Shown here: positions 31,802 to 41,805 of the stretch, piece after piece
Layout of the letters: each line of letters starts with the position of its first letter
Numbering within the stretch: position 1 is the stretch's first letter
DNA from: SURF-28 sp034521465
GTDB lineage: Bacteria > Bacteroidota > Ignavibacteria > Ignavibacteriales > Melioribacteraceae
NCBI GenBank assembly: GCA_034521465.1
Contig: JAXHMN010000011.1
Coordinates: 310,001-374,000 of the forward strand
DNA length: 64,000 nt
Direction of reading: 5' to 3'
The notes under the pieces: model-generated
Databases searched by the model: none
What the model was told of the DNA's origin: nothing
Seen by the model: only the letters and a program-made list of their open reading frames with translations
Program-made: the position numbers and the translations under genes

Positions 31802-32963
31802 ATGATAAAACGGGACGCAGAAATATCGCTTGTGCAAATGGCAAATCAATTTAAAAGCGTTGCCATTATTGGACCAAGACAGTCCGGTAAAACGACCTTA
31901 GTAAAAGCGGTTTTCCCTAAAAAGCCCTATGTAAGTCTTGAGAACCCCGATTACAGGCAGTTCGCTTCCGAAGATACAAGAGGATTTTTAAGCGGATACC
32001 CTGACGGAGCGATATTGGATGAGGTTCAGAAGAGTACCAGAACTTTTTTCTTATCTGCAGCAGGTTCTCGATGACAGTGACAAAACCGGGCAATTTATTC
32101 TTACAGGTTCAAACAATTTTCTTCTGCAGGAAAATATTTCGCAAAGTCTTGCCGGTAGAATAGGACTATTAACTTTACTGCCTTTTTCGATGCACGAAGT
32201 TGGAATAAACAAATCAACTTCAATAAATAAATTACTTTTTAAGGGGCTTTATCCACCTCTTTATGACAAGAAGTTCGATATTGCTACCTGGTTTGCAAAT
32301 TATATAACTACTTACGTTGAGCGTGATGTTCGTCTAATAAAAAATATAACTAATTTTTCGGCTTTTGAGAAGTTTATTAAATTATGTGCCGGAAGATGCG
32401 GACAATTATTGAATATGCATAATTTAGCAATAGAAACAGGTGTTGACGCCAAAACAATAGCGTCCTGGATCGGCATTCTTGAGATGAGCTATATCGTTTT
32501 TAGGCTCTATCCTCATCATAAAAATTTTAATAAAAGGATAGTAAAAATGCCTAAAATTTATTTTTACGATACCGGTTTGGCAGCTTCATTATTAGGGATT
32601 GAAAGTGCCGACCAATTAGTTTTACATCCTTTTAGAGGAAGCTTTTTTGAGAATTTAATAATTGTGGAATTATTAAAACAACGGTTTAACAGAGGATTGA
32701 AGAGTAATCTTTCGTTTTGGCGTGATAATGTTGGGCATGAAGTAGACCTGCTGATGCAAAATGGGGATACACTTACTCCGGTGGAAATTAAAGCCGGTCA
32801 GACTGTTACAAGTGACTATTTTAAGGGCTTAGAATTCTGGGAGAAAATTAACCCCGGTTCTAACCGTTTTATTGTTTATGCCGGATACAATAAACAAAAA
32901 AGGAGTAAAGGAATTGAAATTTTACCTTTTTATTCAATTACAGGACTGAATACAAAAAAATGA
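31802..32963 (+). CDS. AAA ATPase of the DUF4143 family, one frameshift
   Basis: About 386 residues. The Walker A loop is IGPRQSGKTTL, the Walker B region GAILDEVQ, and ILTGSNNFLL and LAGRIGLLTLLPFS are the sensor region of the AAA_14 ATPase domain. The C-terminal half (IYFYDTGLAASLLGI, RGSFFENLIIVELLK, VGHEVDLLM and TPVEIKAGQT) is the nuclease-like DUF4143 domain with the D...E-K pattern of PD-(D/E)XK folds. One indel near 32030 separates DEVQ from VPELFSYLQ. Family members are accessory genes of unclear role, often scattered and mobile. Its TGA overlaps the lhgO ATG (ATGA at 32960). Confidence 0.85.
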
Positions 32964-34161
32964 ACTATAACATGATAATAGTAGGCGCCGGTATTGTTGG
33001 CTTAGCTACAGCTTATCAAATCCTTAAAAAATCACCAAATGCAAAGCTAGTGCTTATCGAAAAAGAAAACGAAGTTGCCAAACACCAAACCGGAAATAAC
33101 AGCGGTGTTATTCATTCAGGTATCTATTATAAACCGGGAAGTCTGAAGGCAACAAACTGCAGACGCGGATATAAAAATGCTCCTGAATTTTTGTGATGAA
33201 AATGAAATTGAATACGATATCTGCGGGAAAGTAATTGTAGCAACAAATCAAAAAGAAATTCCGGAGCTAGAAAAAATTTATAACCGTGGGATAGAAAACG
33301 GTTTGACAGGGTTGAAGTATTTAACCAAAGCCGAACTAATAGAGAAGAACCTAATGCTAACGGTGTCAAGGGTCTCTTCGTTCCACAAACTGGTATAATA
33401 GATTTCAAAGAAGTCTCCGATAAATTAGCCGAGTCAATTAAAAACTTGGGTGGCGAAATAAAACTAAATGAAAAACTTACTTCAATAAAAACTGAAAAGA
33501 GTAAAGTTGTTCTCAACACAAGTAAGAATGAGTATGAAACAAATTTTCTGATTACTTGTGCGGGATTGCAATCGGATAGAATTGCTAAAATGACAAATCC
33601 GGATTTACCATTGCGCATAATTCCTTTCCGAGGAGAATATTATAAATTACAAGAAGAAAGCAAATCTCTTGTGAATAACTTAATTTACCCGGTTCCGGAT
33701 CCTGCTTTTCCGTTTTTGGGCGTTCACTTTACACGTATGATAAATGGAGATGTTGAGTGCGGACCTAATGCGGTTTTTTCTTTTAAAAGAGAAGGATATA
33801 CTAAACTTAGTTTTGATGCTTAAAGATTTTTATGAAAGTGTTACATGGAAAGGTTTTTTGAAAGTTGCTTCCAAATATTGGAAAACCGGTACTGGTGAAT
33901 TCTATCGATCATTTAGTAAACAGGCATTTGTAAAAGCGTTGCAGAAATTAATACCAAGTATTACTGCTGATGATTTAATTCCCGGTGGTGCGGGAGTGCG
34001 TGCGCAAGCATGCGATAAAGATGGTAAACTGAATTGATGACTTTTATTTTGTTGAACGAAAAAATATAATTCATGTATGCAATGCGCCCTCGCCGGCTGC
34101 AACTTCAGCACTTTCAATCGGCGAATATATTTCGGATAAATATTTATCTCAGGTTGATTAA
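32960..34161 (+). CDS. lhgO: L-2-hydroxyglutarate oxidase (LhgO)-like FAD enzyme, frame-disrupted
   Basis: About 400 residues with four indels near 33178, 33360-33400, 33815 and 34035. The FAD-binding start MIIVGAGIVGLATAYQILKK, then HQTGNNSGVIHSGIYYKPGSLKA, IPFRGEYYKL, PVPDPAFPFLGVHFTR and NAPSPAATSALSIGEYI are diagnostic of the LhgO branch of the DAO family. The known reaction is oxidation of L-2-hydroxyglutarate to 2-oxoglutarate. Its place in a polysaccharide locus is unexpected. It ends directly before the TTG start of the priming transferase, so it lies within that transcription unit. Confidence 0.88.
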
Positions 34162-35565
34162 TTGAATAAACGTTTAGAAAAAATACTTGTCTTAACTGTT
34201 GACTTCCTAACCATAAATTTAGCTTGGTTTATTTACTATTTGTTTCGTGTGGAAACCGGCTGGTTCGAGATGTTTTCTCAACCGGAATTTCTTATCCCGA
34301 TGTTCACTGTTTACATCTATTGGGCCTTTATTTTTCTTTTTGTCGGAATGTACCGCACGTGGTTTGCTTATTCCCGGTTTGATGAAATAACACTTCTTTT
34401 CAAAGCTTCATTTGTAGGGATATTCATACTTTTCTTCTTGATTTATTACGATGATATAAGCCATAATGTTGCATCCAGGACTCGGTACATGATATTTTTC
34501 TATTGGTTCCTTTTTCTTGTTTTGGCTTCTATCGGTAGAATTGCTGTTAGAAGTATTCAAAGAAATTTGCTCATTAAAGGAATCGGAAGAAGAAATGCTG
34601 TGATTGTCGGCTTCAATCAGAAAGCGCATAAAATTCACAATTCAATTGCAAACCATAGAGGATTAGGTTTAGATGTAAAAGCATACGTAGCAGTAAAAGG
34701 AGAAAATGTTGGTAAAGAACATTTGGAAATAAATGCAGTCGATACAACCGAAAACATCAAACAAGTTGTAGAAGAAGTTGGCGCTAAAGAAATAATTATT
34801 GCACTTGAACATCACGAAGAAGATGTTTTAATGAAAGTGATTGCGGCTATTGATAATTCCGATATCGGAATAAAAATTGTTCCTGATCTCTATGAAATCA
34901 TAAGCGGGCAAGCAAGAACAATGCAGATCTACGGTTTCCCGCTCATTGATATTATGCCGGACTTGATGCCCGAGTGGGAGAAAAAAGTTAAACGGGCGAT
35001 GGATATTGCAATTTCATTTGTCTTTCTTATTCTAACTTCCCCGCTGATGATTTTAACATCAATTGCAATAAAACTCGACAGCAAAGGACCCGTATTTTAT
35101 AAACAAGAAAGAAGCGGTCTCAATGGAGAAGTATTTAAAATCATTAAATTTCGTTCAATGGTTCAAGATGCTGAAAAGACATCTGGGCCGGTTTGGTCAA
35201 TGAAAGACGATCCGCGAATTACAAGAGTCGGAAGAATTATGAGAAAACTTAGAATCGATGAAGTACCTCAAGTTATTAATGTATTAAAGGGCGAAATGAG
35301 TTTTGTCGGGCCGAGACCCGAGAGACCATTTTTTGTGGAAAAATTATCTAAAGATATTCCTTTATATAAAAGAAGATTGCGGGTACGTCCCGGTATTACC
35401 GGCTGGGCACAAGTTAAACATAAATATGATGAAACAATCGAAGATGTGAAAGCAAAGCTTCGTTATGATCTATTCTATATTGAAAACATGTCGCTTAGAA
35501 TGGATCTAAAAATTATCTTCAGAACAATTTTTGTTGTACTTTTTGGAAAAGGTCATTACGAATAG
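34162..35565 (+). CDS. Polyprenyl-phosphate sugar-1-phosphate transferase (WbaP/WcaJ type), TTG start
   Basis: 467 residues, intact. A block of four or five membrane helices is followed by a Rossmann-like domain (NAVIVGFNQKAHKIHNSIANH) and the catalytic domain. The latter has RAMDIAISFVFLILTSPLMI, FKIIKFRSMVQDAEK, the Asp-Glu dyad in LRIDEVPQ, SFVGPRPERP and RPGITGWAQV. It transfers a sugar phosphate to undecaprenyl phosphate, starting repeat-unit synthesis. The TTG at 34162 follows the lhgO stop immediately and gives the conserved MNKRLEKILVLTVDF opening. Confidence 0.93.
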   Translation: MNKRLEKILVLTVDFLTINLAWFIYYLFRVETGWFEMFSQPEFLIPMFTVYIYWAFIFLFVGMYRTWFAYSRFDEITLLFKASFVGIFILFFLIYYDDISHNVASRTRYMIFFYWFLFLVLASIGRIAVRSIQRNLLIKGIGRRNAVIVGFNQKAHKIHNSIANHRGLGLDVKAYVAVKGENVGKEHLEINAVDTTENIKQVVEEVGAKEIIIALEHHEEDVLMKVIAAIDNSDIGIKIVPDLYEIISGQARTMQIYGFPLIDIMPDLMPEWEKKVKRAMDIAISFVFLILTSPLMILTSIAIKLDSKGPVFYKQERSGLNGEVFKIIKFRSMVQDAEKTSGPVWSMKDDPRITRVGRIMRKLRIDEVPQVINVLKGEMSFVGPRPERPFFVEKLSKDIPLYKRRLRVRPGITGWAQVKHKYDETIEDVKAKLRYDLFYIENMSLRMDLKIIFRTIFVVLFGKGHYE

Positions 35566-35572
35566 GGGTATC

Positions 35573-36292
35573 ATGGAAAAATCAATAATAATAATTCCCA
35601 CTTATAACGAGTTAAATAATATTCAAAAACTTATACCGGTTCTCCGTGAAAACTATCCGGCTATTGATTTACTAATAGTTGACGACAATTCACCCGACGG
35701 TACAGCGGATGCAGTAAAGAAGTTTATGGAGAACGATCAACAAATCCACATTATTGAAAGAGAAGGAAAGCTCGGACTGGGAACAGCTTATGTTAGCGGT
35801 TTCAGATATATGCTGGAAAGAGATTATGAATTTGCAATTCAAATGGACGCAGATTTTTCTCATGACCCTGTAGAAATAAAAAATTTTCTAAAAGAAATTG
35901 AAGATCACGATCTAATACTCGGCAGCCGTTATATCAAAGGCGTTAACGTTATCAACTGGCCGATGAGCCGTCTATTATTAAGTTATTTTGCAAATCAATA
36001 CACAAGAATTATTACCGGGCTTCCTGTTTGTGATGCTACCGGTGGATTCAAATGTTTTAGAAGAGAAGTACTTGAAGCAATTAATTTAGATAATATTACC
36101 TCCAGCGGTTACTCATTCCAAATTGAGATGACTTTTAAAGCATATAAAAAAGGATTTAGAATCAAAGAGATTCCTATCATTTTTAACGATAGAACAGACG
36201 GCGATTCTAAAATGTCAAAGAAAATTGTTCACGAAGCAGTCTTTATGGTTTGGAAGTTACGCTTCGCAAGTATGTTTGGAACACTTGATTAA
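35573..36292 (+). CDS. Polyprenyl-phosphate mannosyltransferase-like GT2
   Basis: 239 residues, intact. The ATG at 35573 follows AGGGG and begins MEKSIIIIPTYNELNNIQKLI. GT2 motifs are LIVDDNSPDGTAD, MDADFSHDP (the DxD metal site) and LGSRYIKGV, with ATGGFKCFRREVL near the end. This is the dolichyl-phosphate mannose synthase group, which charges a polyprenyl phosphate with a sugar, here with no membrane extension. It sits between two transferase genes of the polysaccharide locus. Confidence 0.9.
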   Translation: MEKSIIIIPTYNELNNIQKLIPVLRENYPAIDLLIVDDNSPDGTADAVKKFMENDQQIHIIEREGKLGLGTAYVSGFRYMLERDYEFAIQMDADFSHDPVEIKNFLKEIEDHDLILGSRYIKGVNVINWPMSRLLLSYFANQYTRIITGLPVCDATGGFKCFRREVLEAINLDNITSSGYSFQIEMTFKAYKKGFRIKEIPIIFNDRTDGDSKMSKKIVHEAVFMVWKLRFASMFGTLD

Positions 36293-36305
36293 TCAATTCG
36301 CTTAA

Positions 36306-38292
36306 ATGAAACTATCTATTATAATAGTAAACTATAACGTAAAAGAATTTTTACTCAATTTACTTGAATCTCTCCACAAAGCAATCTCAATAATTGAGTC
36401 GGAAATTATTGTTGTTGATAATGCTTCGGAAGATGAAAGTGTTGAATCTGTTGAGCGGCGTTTTCCTAATGTTAAGATAATTGCAAACAGTGAAAATCTG
36501 GGGTTCGGAACGGCAAACAACCAAGCGCTTGAAGTTGCACAAGGTAAATTTATTGTATTAATAAATCCCGATACAATTGTAAAAGAAGATACCTTTACGA
36601 CTCTTATAAACTTTTTTGAGCAAAACCCGGATGCCGGGATGGCCGGCTGCAAAGTTCTAAATCCCGACGGCACTCTTGCAACTTGCTTGTAGAAGAAGTT
36701 TCCCCGGTCCATGGACATCATTTACAAAGATCACCGGGTTGAGTAAATTATTTCCCAACAGTAAACTTTTTGCAAAATACAATCTCACATATCTTGATGA
36801 AAATAAAACTTACGAAGTAGATGCAATATCCGGGTCATTCATGATGATGCGCCGTGAAGTTTATGAAAAAACCAAAGGTTTCGATCCGCAGTTTTTTATG
36901 TACGGTGAAGATTTGGATTTATGTTACCGGACTCAGCAAGAAGGATATAAAGTTTATTATGTTCACGCAACCGAAATAATTCATTATAAAGGTGAAAGTA
37001 CAAAGCGCAGCAGCTTGGATGAAACAAAAGTTTTTTATGATGCAATGCATCTATTTGTAAGGAAACATTTTTCTTCTTTTTGGTTGGTTGAGTTCATTTT
37101 GCAATCCGCAATATTTTTTCGAAAGTTGTTTGCATTTGTAAATCTTTACCGTCTTGTGCTAATTGCAATTCTCTTTGACTTTGCAATTGGAATTGCCGCG
37201 TTTATTTCGGCAGAGGAAATTTACAGCAATGAGCGGTGGGAAGGATTTCCGGAAATGTTTATACCGGAAGTTTATATCATACCGGCTTTTATTCAAGTTG
37301 TTATTTCGAGTTTGATGCAGTCTTACAAGAAAGAGGGCTTTTCTGTATTGCGAAGTATTATGTCTTTAATCGTCGGTTTGTTGGTAATTACTTCGATGAC
37401 TTTCTTTTTCAAACAATATGCATTTAGCCGCGCTGTTGTATTGATTGCTTTTTCTTTAATGCTTGTTGGGTTTTCTCTCTGGAGAATTATTGCTAAAACG
37501 ATTTTGAAGATCGGGCTTTCTTCAAACGAACGAAAAACCAGAACTATCGTTGTTGGAACAAATGAAAAAGCTGTAAAGTTGGGACGCAAACTCAAATCAA
37601 GTTTAACTTCTTTCCATAATATAATTGGGTTGATTGGCGTAAGCGGAAAAGAGATTGGAGAGAACATTGAAAATTTCCGGGTTGTTGGTTCGCTTCAAAA
37701 TATTAAAAAAGTGATTCAAGAAAAAAGGATAGACAAAGTAATATTTTCTTCCGATGAAATTTCTTTCAATCAAATGTTTAGTGTTGTTTCGAACTGTCAA
37801 GGAATTAACGTTGAGTTTATGGTTGCGGGAAGTGGAATGGATTATTTAGTAGGGAAATCAGCAATAACTATGTTGGATGATATACCGCTTTTAAAGGTTT
37901 ATTATAATATCAGTTATCTCCCGCATAAAATAGCAAAAGCAATATTTGATTTTATTGTTAGCTCTGCAATTTTACTTTTCGTTTACCCTTTGATATATTC
38001 GTACACCAAGCTGACCGGGAAAACATCAGAATTCATAAATTTCATTCTAAACGTCCCTAAAGTATTCACCCGAAAACTCAGTTTTGTGGGGCCAGAAAAA
38101 CAGAATGAATTTGAGGGCTTATATCTTGGCAAGAAAGGAATTACCGGTCTGTGGCGAATCGAAAATATTGATAAAAACGATACCGAAGAAAAACGTAAAC
38201 TCGATATTTTCTACGCTAAAAATCAAAACGTTTGGCTCGATATTGAAATTTTAAGCAGAACATTTTCTAATATGTTCATTAAACCGGAGTAG
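36306..38292 (+). CDS. GT2 glycosyltransferase fused to a degenerate priming-transferase-like module, one frameshift
   Basis: About 661 residues. Residues 1-260 are a rhamnosyltransferase-like GT2 (LSIIIVNYNVKEFLLNLLESL, VVDNASEDES, NPDT, SGSFMMMRREVYEKTKGFDP, MYGEDLDLCYR). Membrane helices and a Rossmann-like domain (TIVVGTNEKAVKLG) follow. The C-terminal part resembles a priming sugar transferase (KIAKAIFDFIVSSAILLFVYP, SFVGPEKQ, KGITGLWRI, LDIFYAKN). The catalytic core found at 34162, with KFRSM and the Asp-Glu dyad, is absent and replaced by about 15 residues. One indel near 36680 separates DGT from LQLACRRSFPG. The fusion spans one continuous frame after that point. Confidence 0.82.
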
Positions 38293-38294
38293 TA

Positions 38295-39246
38295 ATGGTA
38301 AAAAATTCGTTGGACTTTGAAAAGCCAATCATAGAATTGGAAAATAAAATTAATGAGATGCGTCAATACGAAGGCGATCTAGATATAAAAGAAGAAGTTG
38401 AAAAACTTGAAGAAAAAGTTGTATCACTTAAGAAAAATATTTTCCAAAATTTGACGAGATGGCAGAGAGTTCAATTAGCCAGGCATCCCGAAAGACCATA
38501 CACACTCGATTATATAAATTTTATTACGACCGATTTTGTTGAGTTACACGGCGATAGACATTTTGGAGATGATAAAGCGATTGTTTCCGGGTTTGCAAAA
38601 ATTGACGGTCATAAAGTTATGATCATCGGTCATCAAAAAGGGCGTGATACTAAATCCAATGTTTACCGAAATTTCGGAATGCCGAATCCCGAAGGTTATC
38701 GTAAAGCACTTAGACTGATGAAGCTGGCCGAAAAGTTTAACGTTCCGGTAATTACATTGCTGGATACTCCGGGCGCTTTCCCGGGCTTGGAAGCAGAAGA
38801 ACGCGGGCAAGCCGAAGCAATTGCTCGCAATTTATTTGAGATGAGTAAACTTCGCGTTCCAATCATCGTTGTTATAATTGGTGAAGGAGCCAGCGGCGGT
38901 GCACTTGGTATCAGGAATTGGCGACAGAATTTTGATGTTGGAAAACACTTGGTATTCTGTTATTTCTCCAGAATCTTGTTCCTCTATTTTATGGAGAAGC
39001 TGGGATTACAAAGAGCAGGCAGCCGAAGCGTTGAAACTAACAGCCGAAGATCTTCTTGCGCAAAAAATCATTGATAGAATTGTTCCCGAACCTTTGGGTG
39101 GCGCGCATAAAAATTTTGAAGAGATTTCTCGAACTCTGAAAATTGTTTTATTAGAGGAACTTTCCAAACTGCAAAAGATCAAACCGGAAAAACTTGTACA
39201 GACTCGTTTAGAAAAATTCGGATCAATGGGGGTCTTTGAAGAATAA
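38295..39246 (+). CDS. accA: AccA, acetyl-CoA carboxylase carboxyltransferase alpha subunit, one frameshift
   Basis: About 317 residues, the usual AccA length. Starts with a coiled-coil helix pair, then VQLARHPERPYTLDYI, FVELHGDRHFGDDKAIV, MIIGHQKGRDT, NFGMPNPEGYRKALRLM and TPGAFPGLEAEERGQAEAIA. One extra base near 38914 interrupts ASGGALGI before GIGDRILMLENTWYSVISPE. The subunit forms malonyl-CoA with AccD for fatty-acid synthesis. The stop overlaps the thioesterase start (TAATG). Confidence 0.95.
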
Positions 39247-39656
39247 TGCTCAAACATGTTACTTCCATTAGAGTCCGTTATGCTGATACCGATAAAATGC
39301 AATTCGTCTACAACGGTAAATACCTTGAATACTTTGAAGTAGGAAGAACCGAATTATTAAGAAGCACCGGATTCGCATACTCGAAACTTGAAAAAGAAGG
39401 TTATCAACTTCCGTTAATTGAAGCTAATCTAAAGTACAAAACACCTGCAGTGTATGACGATGTTTTGAATATTGAAGCGGTTGTAACTGAACTGTACTCT
39501 GCAAAAGTTCATATCGATTACAAAGTAACAAGAGCAGAGGATGATACATTAATAGCCGAGGGTTTTACAGATCACATGTTTATAAAATCAGACTCGAAAA
39601 AACCAGTCCGCCCACCAAAAAAATATATCAATGCTCTAAAAAAATATTTTGATTAA
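39246..39656 (+). CDS. YbgC/FadM-type acyl-CoA thioesterase (hotdog fold)
   Basis: 136 residues, intact. The active-site stretch IRVRYADTDKMQFVYNGKYLEYFEVGR has the aspartate and following aromatic pattern of 4-hydroxybenzoyl-CoA thioesterase-like enzymes. It is coupled to accA by a TAATG overlap, consistent with a role in acyl-CoA turnover. The true substrate is unknown. Confidence 0.88.
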   Translation: MLKHVTSIRVRYADTDKMQFVYNGKYLEYFEVGRTELLRSTGFAYSKLEKEGYQLPLIEANLKYKTPAVYDDVLNIEAVVTELYSAKVHIDYKVTRAEDDTLIAEGFTDHMFIKSDSKKPVRPPKKYINALKKYFD

Positions 39657-39688
39657 TTAACATAAATTTCACCAACTGTTTACTGCCG

Positions 39689-41140
39689 ATGATTGAAAAA
39701 ATAAAAGAGTTAACAAAAGACACGGCAATCTACGGCATCAGTACAATTGTTGGCAGATTTATTGGGTTTCTCCTCGTTCCATTCTACACGAATATTTTTT
39801 CCACTTACGAGTTTGGTGTTTTCTCTAACATCTATGCTTACATCGCATTTCTTAATATTGTTTATATCTATGGAATGGATGCGGCATTTCTAAAGTATAG
39901 TTCAGTTGCTGAATCAGAGAATAAAAACAAAGTTTTTTCAACACCGTATATTTTTGTATCGTTTACCACGGCAATCCTCTCAATAATAATACTTTTATTA
40001 AAGTCACCTTTAAGTGAGGGCATGAGTATTCCTTCACAATTCACATACTTGCTTTATTATGTTGTCTTCATTTTAATTTTTGATACACTTGCATTAGTGC
40101 CTTTTGCAAATTTAAGACTGCAACGTAAAGCAACTAAATTTGCTGTTATCAAAACGCTCAATATTTTTATCAATCTCGGGCTCAATATTTATTTGATTTT
40201 AATAATGGGTCTTGGTATTGAAGCAATTTTTATCAGCAACTTGGCTGCTTCAGCATTTTCTTTTGTTGCCCTATTGCCGGAAATTTATAAACACTTTATT
40301 CCCAAAATTGAAGGTGAACTGCTTAAAAGAATGCTTCGATTCGGCATTCCTTATCTGCCGGCAAGTTTAGCTGCTACAATTGTTCAAGTAATTGACAGAC
40401 CAATTTTAGTAAAGTTAGCCGGAGAAAGTGCGCTTGGTATTTATCAGGCGAACTATAAGCTGGGCATTTTCATGATGCTGTTCGTTGCAATGTTTCAATA
40501 TGCTTGGCAGCCGTTTTTCTTGAACAACGCAAAGGATGAAAATGCTAAGCAGTTATTTTCAAAAGTATTAACTATCTATCTTATCGTATCATCAATCGTT
40601 TTGGTAATTCTTTCACTTTTTATAAATGATATTGCTTCTTTCGAAATTATGGAAGGGCGCACCGTTATAGGTAAAGAGTTTTTGTCGGGTTTGTATATTG
40701 TCCCGATAATTTTGCTCGCTTATTTATTTCACGGACTTTATGTTAATTTCCAAGCGGGCGTCTATATTGAAGAGAAGACAAAATATTTTCCGATGGTAAC
40801 CGGATTAGGCGCTGCAATAAATATTATTGTAAACTTTTCACTTATTCCGGTAATAGGAATTTTAGGCGCGGCATTTGCAACTTTGGCTAGTTATTTTGTG
40901 ATGGCTGCAGGTTTGTTTATAGTCGCACAAAAATTTTACAAAATCAACTATGAATACATGAAAATATTTTCAATCTTTCTACTGATCATTATTGTTGGAC
41001 TTTTTTATTACATTGTTTTTGACTTCAACGAAGTTACATTTGTTATAAAACTATTATTGCTTTTTGGGTTTTTAATCGGATTGATTATTTTTAGAGTTGT
41101 TACTAAGGAAGAACTATCTTCTCTCAAAAAGTTAATCTAA
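39689..41140 (+). CDS. Oligosaccharide flippase (polysaccharide biosynthesis, MATE-like)
   Basis: 483 residues, intact, with about 13 hydrophobic helices. The opening IYGISTIVGRFIGFLLVPFYTNIFSTYEFG, the central RFGIPYLPASLAATIVQVIDRPIL and LGIYQANYKLGIF are typical of the polysaccharide-synthesis flippase group. A second, intact flippase in addition to the one at 25288 suggests more than one glycan or a division of labour. It is separated from the polysaccharide locus by accA and the thioesterase gene. Confidence 0.88.
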   Translation: MIEKIKELTKDTAIYGISTIVGRFIGFLLVPFYTNIFSTYEFGVFSNIYAYIAFLNIVYIYGMDAAFLKYSSVAESENKNKVFSTPYIFVSFTTAILSIIILLLKSPLSEGMSIPSQFTYLLYYVVFILIFDTLALVPFANLRLQRKATKFAVIKTLNIFINLGLNIYLILIMGLGIEAIFISNLAASAFSFVALLPEIYKHFIPKIEGELLKRMLRFGIPYLPASLAATIVQVIDRPILVKLAGESALGIYQANYKLGIFMMLFVAMFQYAWQPFFLNNAKDENAKQLFSKVLTIYLIVSSIVLVILSLFINDIASFEIMEGRTVIGKEFLSGLYIVPIILLAYLFHGLYVNFQAGVYIEEKTKYFPMVTGLGAAINIIVNFSLIPVIGILGAAFATLASYFVMAAGLFIVAQKFYKINYEYMKIFSIFLLIIIVGLFYYIVFDFNEVTFVIKLLLLFGFLIGLIIFRVVTKEELSSLKKLI

Positions 41141-41166
41141 ACTTTTCATTTTCTACAAAAATTATT

Positions 41167-41622
41167 ATGGAATCGATCAAAATTAAAATTAAGAGAATAT
41201 CGGATGAGTTCTCTGATATTCCACTTCCACACTATACAACCGAAGGAAGTGCCGGAATGGATATCCGTGCTGCAGTAAGTTCAGCAGTAACTTTGGCGCC
41301 CGGAAGTATTGAGCTACTTCCGACTAATTTATCAGTTGAAATTCCAACGGGATATGAAATACAGATTCGCCCGAGAAGCGGGTTGGCTGCTAAACATGGA
41401 ATCGGAATACTCAATTCTCCCGGAACAATTGATAGTGATTACAGTGGTGAAGTAAAAGTTATTCTCTTTAATTTTGGAAAAGAACCATTCACTATTGAAC
41501 GTGGTGAAAGAATTGCTCAAATGATTATCTCGAAAGTATATAGAGCAGAAATTGAAGAGTCAGATTCACTCGCCGATTCCAAAAGAGGCGCGGGCGGCTT
41601 TGGGCATACAGGCAAAACTTGA
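41167..41622 (+). CDS. dut: Dut, deoxyuridine 5'-triphosphate nucleotidohydrolase
   Basis: 151 residues, intact. The five dUTPase motifs are present: AGMDIRA, PRSGLA, GIGILNSPGTIDSDYSGEV, RGERIAQMI and the flexible C-terminal arm RGAGGFGHTG. The trimeric enzyme hydrolyses dUTP to dUMP, keeping uracil out of DNA and feeding dTMP synthesis. It is placed shortly before dnaE, although a repeat-bearing gap lies between them. Confidence 0.96.
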   Translation: MESIKIKIKRISDEFSDIPLPHYTTEGSAGMDIRAAVSSAVTLAPGSIELLPTNLSVEIPTGYEIQIRPRSGLAAKHGIGILNSPGTIDSDYSGEVKVILFNFGKEPFTIERGERIAQMIISKVYRAEIEESDSLADSKRGAGGFGHTGKT

Positions 41623-41642
41623 GAATTCCAGTTTAGCAATTG

Positions 41643-41721
41643 GAACGCAGATGACACAGAAGAAGAGGATAAGCACAGATTTAATCTGCGTCAATCAGTT
41701 GTTTCAGCGTCATCAGCGTTC
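41643..41721. repeat. Short foldback repeat between dut and dnaE
   Basis: Left end GAACGCAGATGACACAGA (41643-41660) and right end TCAGCGTCATCAGCGTTC (41704-41721) are inverted relative to each other with three mismatches in 18. Between them CAGAT-TTA-ATCTG is a small hairpin. The form is that of a dispersed non-coding repeat. I see no gene in this 183-base gap. Confidence 0.5.
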
Positions 41722-41805
41722 TATTGGGCGAAGCATAATCGTAAGAAGTAAACAAAATTAATATTTATTAAGTGTATTAATTGCAAAAAAGGTTAAAAGC
41801 AAACA

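Noticed and set aside
31617..32963. Recent target-site duplication caused by ATPase insertion
   Set aside because: The remnant and intact lhgO starts differ at about a third of residues and at many synonymous positions, so the copies cannot stem from a recent insertion event.
36332..36721. A 129-codon antisense open frame opposite the GT2 fusion
   Set aside because: It mirrors the coding frame of a well-supported glycosyltransferase; no motif or start signal supports it. The same holds for the other antisense frames over dnaE, ftsA and murE.
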